Positions 29,906-34,872 of a stretch of 34,872 nucleotides of DNA are shown piece by piece. This DNA comes from Acidobacteriota bacterium (GTDB lineage: Bacteria > Actinomycetota > Actinomycetes > Actinomycetales > Microbacteriaceae), in the NCBI GenBank assembly GCA_019352055.1, contig JABBOB010000003.1:13916-48787 (forward strand), in the 5' to 3' direction. Each line of letters opens with the position of its first letter. Positions within the stretch are counted from its first letter, which is position 1. The position numbers and the translations under genes were made by a program. The notes under the pieces are model-generated. The model did no database searches. It saw only the letters and a list, made by a program, of their open reading frames with translations, and was not told where the DNA came from.

Positions 29906-31996
29906 ATGCCGCAGACCATCTACCTGGCGTCCGTGGAGGGGCACACCGGCAAGTCCGCGGTCGCGCTCGGCCTCGTGGAGGCGCTCGTCCGCCGTGTCGG
30001 CCGGGTCGGGGTGTTCCGTCCGGTCAGCCGCGGCTCCGACGGCGACTACGTGCTCGACCTGCTGCTCGCCCGCGCCACGGCGGCGGTCTCGGCCGTGGAG
30101 GCGGTCGGCACGACCTACGAGGCGGTGCATCACGACCCCGAGGCCGCGCTCGGCGCGATCGTCGAGCGGTTCCGCGCGATGGCGGACCGCTGCGACGCCG
30201 TGCTGGTCGTGGGCAGCGACTACACCGACGTCGGCACGCCGACCGAGCTCTCCTTCAACGCCCGGGTCGCCGCGAACCTCGGCGCACCGGTCGTGCTGGT
30301 GCTCGGCGGCCGCCGCTCCGACGGCCGGCAGGGCCGCACGGCCCACGAGGTCGAGCAGGTCGCCGAGATCGTGCTCGGCGAGTTCCGGTCCGAGCACGCG
30401 GAGCTCGTCGGCGTCGTCGTGAACCGCGCGGAGCCGAGCGAGCTGGCGGCCATCACCGGCGCGCTCGCGCCGCTGATGCCCGCGGACGTGCCCGTCTACG
30501 CGATCCCGGAGGACGTCGCGCTCGTCGCGCCCCCGCTGCGGACCGTCCTGGCGGCCGCGCAGGCCGAGCTCATCGCCGGGGACCCCGCGCTGACCGAGCG
30601 GACCGTCGCCGGCATCGTCGTCGCGGCGATGACCCTCGAGAACGTGCTCCCCCGGCTCGTGGAGGGGGCGCTCGTCGTCGTCCCGAGCGATCGCGTCGAC
30701 ACGCTGCTCGGCGTGCTCCTCGCGCACGACTCGCAGACCTTCCCGTCCCTGACCGGGGTCGTGCTCTCCGGCGGCTTCCCGCTGCCCGAGAACGTCGCGC
30801 GCCTCGTCGACGGGCTGCACCTCGCGCTGCCCGTCGCGTCGACCGATCTCGGCACCTACGAGACGACGACCGCCGTCTCGGGCGTGCGGAGCACCCTCGC
30901 CGCGGAGTCGCCGCAGAAGGCCGCGGAAGCCCTCGCCCTCTTCGAGCAGCACGTCGACGCGGACCGGCTGCTCACCCGGGTCGACCTGCACGCCTCCGCG
31001 GTCGTCACCCCGCTGATGTTCGAGTACGGGCTGCTGTCGCGCGCCAGGAGCCGCAAGCGGCACATCGTGCTGCCGGAGGGCGACGACGACCGCGTGCTCG
31101 AGGCGGCCGGCATCGTGCTGGCCCGGGACGTGGCGGAGCTGACGATCCTCGGGACCGAGGTGAGGATCCGGGCGCGGGCGCTCGGACTCGGCATCGACCT
31201 CGGACGGGCGCACATCATCAGCCCGACGACGAGCCCCCTCCGCGAGCGCTTCGCCGAGACGTACGCTCGCGAGCGCGCCCACAAGAACGTGTCCCTCGAG
31301 CTCGCTCGCGACACCGTGACCGACGTCTCCTACTTCGGCACGCTCATGGTCCACCTGGGCCTCGCGGACGGCATGGTGTCCGGCGCGCGCCACACGACGG
31401 CGCACACGATCCGGCCGGCGTTCGAGCTGATCAGGACGGCGCCGGGCGTGTCGGTGGTGTCGAGCGTCTTCCTGATGGCGCTCGCCGACCGGGTGCTCGT
31501 CTACGGCGACTGCGCGGTGATCCCCGACCCGTCCAGCGAGCAGCTCGCGGACATCGCGATCTCCGCCGCGGGTACCGCGCAGCAGTTCGGCATCGAGCCC
31601 CGCATCGCGATGCTGTCCTACTCCACCGGCGACTCGGGCACCGGCGCGGACGTGGACAAGGTGCGCGCCGCCACCGCCCTCGTCCGGCAGCGGGCACCCG
31701 ACCTGCTCGTCGAGGGCCCGATCCAGTACGACGCCGCCGCCGACCCGCAGGTGGCGGCGGCGAAGATGCCGGGCTCCGCGGTCGCCGGCCGGGCGACGGT
31801 GTTCGTGTTCCCGGACCTGAACACCGGCAACAACACGTACAAGGCGGTGCAGCGCTCGTCGAACGCGCTCGCGATCGGCCCGGTGCTGCAGGGCCTCAAC
31901 AAGCCGATCAACGACCTGTCGAGAGGTGCGCTCGTGCGCGACATCGTCAACACCATCGCCATCACCGCCATCCAGGCGCAGGGGGCGTCCGCGTGA
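29906..31996 (+). CDS. pta: Phosphate acetyltransferase (long form)
   Basis: About 696 residues, the long three-domain form. N-terminal P-loop/BioD-like domain (IYLASVEGHTGKSAVALGLVE), a central DRTGG domain (residues about 220-330), and the C-terminal catalytic PTA domain starting RKRHIVLPEGDDDRVLEAA, with MVSGARHTTAHTIRPAFELI, SYSTGDSGTGADVDKVR and VFVFPDLNTGNNTYKAVQRS. It converts acetyl-CoA and phosphate to acetyl phosphate. The reading frame is open for about 900 bases upstream, but ATG 29906 is the natural N-terminus and lies six bases after TACGCT. It overlaps ackA as GTGA. Confidence 0.96.
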   Translation: MPQTIYLASVEGHTGKSAVALGLVEALVRRVGRVGVFRPVSRGSDGDYVLDLLLARATAAVSAVEAVGTTYEAVHHDPEAALGAIVERFRAMADRCDAVLVVGSDYTDVGTPTELSFNARVAANLGAPVVLVLGGRRSDGRQGRTAHEVEQVAEIVLGEFRSEHAELVGVVVNRAEPSELAAITGALAPLMPADVPVYAIPEDVALVAPPLRTVLAAAQAELIAGDPALTERTVAGIVVAAMTLENVLPRLVEGALVVVPSDRVDTLLGVLLAHDSQTFPSLTGVVLSGGFPLPENVARLVDGLHLALPVASTDLGTYETTTAVSGVRSTLAAESPQKAAEALALFEQHVDADRLLTRVDLHASAVVTPLMFEYGLLSRARSRKRHIVLPEGDDDRVLEAAGIVLARDVAELTILGTEVRIRARALGLGIDLGRAHIISPTTSPLRERFAETYARERAHKNVSLELARDTVTDVSYFGTLMVHLGLADGMVSGARHTTAHTIRPAFELIRTAPGVSVVSSVFLMALADRVLVYGDCAVIPDPSSEQLADIAISAAGTAQQFGIEPRIAMLSYSTGDSGTGADVDKVRAATALVRQRAPDLLVEGPIQYDAAADPQVAAAKMPGSAVAGRATVFVFPDLNTGNNTYKAVQRSSNALAIGPVLQGLNKPINDLSRGALVRDIVNTIAITAIQAQGASA

Positions 31997-33126
31997 CGGG
32001 CCCGGTGTTCGTCCTGAACGCGGGCTCGTCCTCGCTGAAGTACCAGCTCGTCGACCCGGACTCCGGCGACGTGCACGCGTCCGGGACCGTCGAGCGCATC
32101 GGCGAGGAGGGCGGGGTGGCCGACCACGAGGCCGCGGTGCGGGAGGCGCTGAAGGCGATCGACGGCGAGCCCGAGCCCGTCGCGGTCGGCCACCGCGTCG
32201 TGCACGGCGGTGACCGCTTCGACCGGGCGACCGTGGTGACGCCCGACGTCGAGCAGGCGATCGAGGCGCTCTCCGCGCTCGCCCCGCTGCACAACCCGGC
32301 CAACCTGCAGGGCATCGAGGCCGCGGAGGCGGTGCTCGACGTGCCGCAGGTCGCGGTGTTCGACACGGCCTTCCACCGCACGATCCCGCCGGCCGCCGCG
32401 ACCTACGCGATCCCGGCGGACCTCGCCCGCGAGCACCAGGTGCGGCGGTACGGCTTCCACGGCACGTCGCACCAGTACGTGTCCCGCGCCGCGGCCGCGT
32501 ACCTCGGCATCCCGCTCGAGCACTCGCGGATCATCGTGCTCCACCTGGGCAACGGCGCCTCCGCCTGCGCGGTGCGCGACGGCCGCTCGATCGACACGTC
32601 GATGGGCATGACGCCGCTCGAGGGCCTGGTGATGGGCACGCGCTCCGGCGACATCGACCCGGCGGCGATCTTCCACCTGCATCGTCGGGCGGGCATGGGC
32701 TTCGACGAGCTCGAGCAGATGCTCAACCGGTCGAGCGGCCTCAAGGGCCTCACCGGCATGGGCGACATGCGCGACGTGCAGGCCGCGGCCGCCGCGGGCG
32801 ACGAGGCGGCGGAGGGGGCGCTCGCCGTCTACCGTCACCGACTGCGCCACTACGTCGGCGCGTACTTCGCCGAGCTCGGGGGCCTCGACGCGCTCGTCTT
32901 CACGGCGGGCGTCGGGGAGAACAACTCGCTGCTGCGCCGCCGCACCCTCGACCCCCTCCGGCATCTCGGGCTGCAGGTCGACCCGGACCGCAACGAGGTC
33001 GTGTCGAAGGCGCCGAGGCGCATCTCCCCCGACGACTCCCCCGTCGCCGTGCTCGTCGTCCCGACGAACGAGGAGCTCGAGATCGCGCGCCAGACCGCTG
33101 CGGTCCTCCGTGACGGCCGGGGCTAG
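31993..33126 (+). CDS. ackA: Acetate kinase
   Basis: About 377 residues. All family signatures are present: VFVLNAGSSSLKYQL at the start, VGHRVVHGGDRF, VFDTAFHRTIP, YGFHGTSHQYVS, VLHLGNGASACAV, MGTRSGDIDP and VFTAGVGENN. It forms ATP and acetate from acetyl phosphate, or the reverse. The GTG start overlaps the pta stop. Its TAG stop sits in the palindrome CTAG, which also holds the stop of the convergent NmrA-like gene. Confidence 0.97.
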   Translation: MTGPVFVLNAGSSSLKYQLVDPDSGDVHASGTVERIGEEGGVADHEAAVREALKAIDGEPEPVAVGHRVVHGGDRFDRATVVTPDVEQAIEALSALAPLHNPANLQGIEAAEAVLDVPQVAVFDTAFHRTIPPAAATYAIPADLAREHQVRRYGFHGTSHQYVSRAAAAYLGIPLEHSRIIVLHLGNGASACAVRDGRSIDTSMGMTPLEGLVMGTRSGDIDPAAIFHLHRRAGMGFDELEQMLNRSSGLKGLTGMGDMRDVQAAAAAGDEAAEGALAVYRHRLRHYVGAYFAELGGLDALVFTAGVGENNSLLRRRTLDPLRHLGLQVDPDRNEVVSKAPRRISPDDSPVAVLVVPTNEELEIARQTAAVLRDGRG

Positions 33127-33956
33127 CTGCCGGCGAGCGCGTCCTCGAGCGTGCGGGGAGCGTGGCCGGTGAGCCGGGCGACGTCGTCCGACGGTCCCGC
33201 GAGCGCGTCGCTGCCGATCGCCGTGTAGGTGCTGACCCACGCGTCGAGCTGCCACCGCTCGGTCGTGAGGACGCGGCGGGAGGCGTACGCCTCGTCGAGC
33301 GTCTGCCGCACGAACGAGTACGGCCGGCTCAGCGCCCGCGTCATCCGCGCGACGGCCTCCGGGAACGAGATCGCCTCCGGTCCGGTGAGCCGGTAGGTCG
33401 CGTCCACGTGCGCGCCGGGGTCGCGCAGCACCGCGGCAGCCGCGTCCGCGACGTCCGCACGTGCGACCGCTGCGACCCTGCCGTCGGCCGCCGGTCCGCG
33501 GATCACCCCGTGCTCGTCCGCGAACATCGGGAAGAAGTCGAGGTAGAAGCTGTCGCGCAGGAACGTCCAGCGCATCCCGCTCGCGCGGATCGCCTGCTCG
33601 GTGTGCCAGTGGTCGCGGCCGAGGGTGAAGTCGGCGTCCGCGGCTGCGCCGTCGAAGCTGGTGTACACGACGTGGCGGACGCCCGCCTCGGCGGCCGCTC
33701 GGACCGCCGTGCGATGCTGCTCGAGCCGGTCGGGCGCCTCCGCCCCCGACACGAGCAGCAGCACGTCCGCGCCTTCCAGCGCGGCGCGCATCGCGGCTCC
33801 GTCGGCGTAGCTCGCGATCCGGATCGACGGCCTGCCCTCGATCCACGGCGTCCGGGAGGGCTCCCGGACGACGAGGCGGTCCACAGCGGGTCCGAGGAGT
33901 CGTGCGACCCGGCCCCCGACGGCCCCGGTCGCGCCGGTCACGGCGATGTGCGTCAT
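33123..33956 (-). CDS. NmrA/NAD(P)H-binding atypical SDR
   Basis: About 277 residues. N-terminal Rossmann motif AVTGATGAVGGRVARLL; then VVREPSR at the end of beta 2, DVLLLVSGAEAPDR, HVVYTSFDGAAAD and TFLRDSFYLDFFPMFADEHGVIR, typical of QOR2/NmrA-type proteins that sense NAD(P) or reduce quinones. The catalytic Tyr/Lys pair of classical SDRs is not present. ATG 33956 starts three residues before the first strand, so it is secure, but it has no Shine-Dalgarno; it overlaps the stop of an 11-codon ORF that has one. Confidence 0.87.
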   Translation of the reverse strand: MTHIAVTGATGAVGGRVARLLGPAVDRLVVREPSRTPWIEGRPSIRIASYADGAAMRAALEGADVLLLVSGAEAPDRLEQHRTAVRAAAEAGVRHVVYTSFDGAAADADFTLGRDHWHTEQAIRASGMRWTFLRDSFYLDFFPMFADEHGVIRGPAADGRVAAVARADVADAAAAVLRDPGAHVDATYRLTGPEAISFPEAVARMTRALSRPYSFVRQTLDEAYASRRVLTTERWQLDAWVSTYTAIGSDALAGPSDDVARLTGHAPRTLEDALAGS

Positions 33957-33988
33957 GGGAGATGCAGCACCGCGCCGGCCCGCGCCAT
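33953..33988 (-). CDS. Putative 11-aa leader ORF coupled to the NmrA-like gene
   Basis: ATG 33988 follows a strong purine-rich Shine-Dalgarno (GGGGGAGGGGA, 33989-33999) and opens MARAGAVLHLP, whose TGA overlaps the NmrA-like ATG as ATGA. The downstream start has no ribosome binding site within reach (ATCTCCC precedes it). Termination-reinitiation coupling is inferred. Confidence 0.4.
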   Translation of the reverse strand: MARAGAVLHLP

Positions 33989-34045
33989 TCCCCTCCCCCG
34001 CCCGGCGTCCGCGGACGACGGCTCGTCGGGTCCGCGGAACCGTGC

Positions 34046-34068
34046 CATCCGGTCATACTGACCGGATG
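34046..34068. promoter_or_regulatory. 23-bp perfect palindrome over the start codon of the secreted protein
   Basis: CATCCGGTCA, centre TAC, then TGACCGGATG: ten-base arms, perfectly complementary. The last three bases are the ATG of the downstream gene, and the centre holds CATACT, a -10-like hexamer six bases before that ATG. It is a strong operator candidate; in RNA it would be a hairpin hiding the start codon. Confidence 0.6.
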
Positions 34069-34872
34069 CTCCGCCGGATCCTGCTCGTCTCCGCCGCGCT
34101 CGCCGCGGCGCTGACGTGCGCGACCGCGACCGCGACCGCGACCGCCGCGCCAGTCGTGCCTGCCGGTGCGCCGGTGCGGACGACCACGGCGACGGGGCAC
34201 GACGTGTCCTACCCGCAGTGCGGCGGCGTGCTGCCGGGTCCGGGCGACATCGCCGTGGTCGGCGTGAACGCCGGCACCGGCACGACGACGAACCCGTGCC
34301 TCGCGCAGCAGCTCGCGTGGGGCGACCGGGTGACGGACCAGGGCGTCGTGAGCCGGGCCGACGTCTACGTGAACACCGCCAACCCGGGTCACCTCGGCGA
34401 CTGGTGGCCGACCGCCGACCTGACGAGGACCGGCGCGCCCGTCACCAACCCGGCCGGCAGCTGCGCCGGAGCCGAGGATGCGGCCTGCTCGTACGTCTAC
34501 GGCTACTCCGTGGCCGCCGACGACGTCGCCGCACGTGGCGTGTCGTCCCCCGCCGCACGGACCTGGTGGCTCGACGTCGAGACCGTGAACTCCTGGAGCT
34601 GGGACCCCCAGTCGAACCTGGCCGCGGTCGAGGGCATGGCCGCCGCGATCCAGGCCGCCGGCGCCGACGTGGGCGTGTACTCCACCCAGCGGCAGTGGCG
34701 CCTCGTGGTGGGTGATGCGACCCCGTCGGTGGCGCTCGCCGGGGCACCCAGCTGGATCGCCGGCGCGACCAGCCGGGCGGGCGCGCTCGCGCACTGCTCG
34801 GCGGGATCGCTGACCCCGGCCGGCCGGGTGCGGATGGTGCAGTGGGTGCAGCACGGGCTGGACCACGACATC
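34066..34872 (+). CDS. Secreted protein, glycoside-hydrolase-like TIM barrel (partial, 3' end cut)
   Basis: 269 codons with no stop before the window edge; the end reads MVQWVQHGLDHDI and probably lacks only a few residues. A signal peptide is evident (LRRILLVSAALAAALTC followed by an Ala-Thr run and APVVPAG). The mature part begins GHDVSYPQCGGVLP, then VGVNAGTGTTTNPCLAQQLAW, RTWWLDVETVNSWS and VGVYSTQRQW, resembling the GH25/Rv2525c-like family of secreted proteins often annotated as hypothetical. The Asp in WWLDVET would be an active-site candidate. Paired cysteines suggest disulfides. Substrate unknown, perhaps cell-wall glycan. Confidence 0.7.
   Translation, partial: MLRRILLVSAALAAALTCATATATATAAPVVPAGAPVRTTTATGHDVSYPQCGGVLPGPGDIAVVGVNAGTGTTTNPCLAQQLAWGDRVTDQGVVSRADVYVNTANPGHLGDWWPTADLTRTGAPVTNPAGSCAGAEDAACSYVYGYSVAADDVAARGVSSPAARTWWLDVETVNSWSWDPQSNLAAVEGMAAAIQAAGADVGVYSTQRQWRLVVGDATPSVALAGAPSWIAGATSRAGALAHCSAGSLTPAGRVRMVQWVQHGLDHDI

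Noticed and set aside
31618-34866. Antisense open frame of over 1,000 codons opposite ackA and its neighbours
   Set aside because: Codon-shadow of GC-rich genes: Arg/His/Gly/Asp-rich, no domain, and fully antisense to ackA with all its motifs.
1-34872. CRISPR arrays, insertion sequences, prophage or defence genes
   Set aside because: No regularly spaced repeats, transposases, phage or nuclease-toxin genes were recognisable on either strand.

Overview
The window is about 35 kb of very GC-rich chromosomal DNA from an actinobacterium. The gene order lnt, helY, tatC, tatA, pafC, pafB and trmI, together with an RbpA homologue, a mycothiol-type maleylpyruvate isomerase-fold protein, abundant GTG starts and leaderless-looking promoters, fits Actinomycetes. 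Protein style points to the Microbacteriaceae; that family assignment is an inference from pattern recognition, not from a search. I see no phage, insertion sequence, CRISPR array, plasmid or secretion island. This is ordinary core and peripheral chromosome, and the interest lies mainly in how genes start and are regulated.

Layout. 1-5.8 kb: a YihY/BrkB membrane protein (-), diverging from a kynureninase and DinB/maleylpyruvate isomerase-like pair (+), then two SDR oxidoreductases and a Nudix hydrolase (-). 5.8-8.6 kb: a compact nfeD - SPFH/band-7 - glycerophosphodiesterase operon (+) and rbpA with a SigR/SigH-type promoter (+), closed by a strong bidirectional terminator. 8.6-18.5 kb: a long (-) run reading HAD hydrolase, trmI, FKBP lipoprotein, pafB, pafC, tatA, tatC, helY, lnt. 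This follows the M. tuberculosis Rv2118c to Rv2092c order, but the pup/dop/mpa/prcBA/pafA genes that sit inside that stretch are absent here. 18.6-24.3 kb: a PAC2-domain protein (+), a cluster of REP-like palindromes, pirin (-), a PadR/HAAS regulator pair (+), and an M20 peptidase plus amidohydrolase (-). 24.4-29.8 kb: tRNA-Leu(GAG) (+), a secreted tripeptidyl-aminopeptidase-like hydrolase (-), DUF1810 (-), acylphosphatase (+), an AAA ATPase that seems to have lost its sensor-1 segment (+), a DnaJ/NERD protein (-) and a nucleoside deaminase (-). 29.9-34.9 kb: pta-ackA (+), an NmrA-like protein (-) and a secreted Cys-containing glycoside-hydrolase-like protein cut by the window edge (+).

How genes work together. 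Many neighbours are translationally coupled through 4-base ATGA/GTGA overlaps (kynU/MPI, nfeD/SPFH/GDPD, helY/lnt, HAD/trmI, padR/HAAS, amidohydrolase/M20, pta/ackA). pta-ackA interconvert acetyl-CoA and acetate. tatA and tatC form the Sec-independent translocase. pafB-pafC encode the paired WYL regulators of the actinobacterial DNA-damage response.

Most notable patterns. (1) A recurring promoter arrangement, TAnnnT followed by 6-7 bases and then directly by the start codon, indicates leaderless mRNAs for at least six genes. (2) Four genes without their own ribosome binding site (brkB, an SDR, the amidohydrolase, the NmrA protein) are preceded by a tiny ORF that has its own strong start signal and whose stop codon overlaps the main start as ATGA/GTGA, a candidate leader-peptide coupling device. 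(3) Several near-perfect palindromes lie on promoters or start codons, including a 23-bp one over the last gene's ATG and a pair of AT-rich ATAA-N6-TTAT sites.
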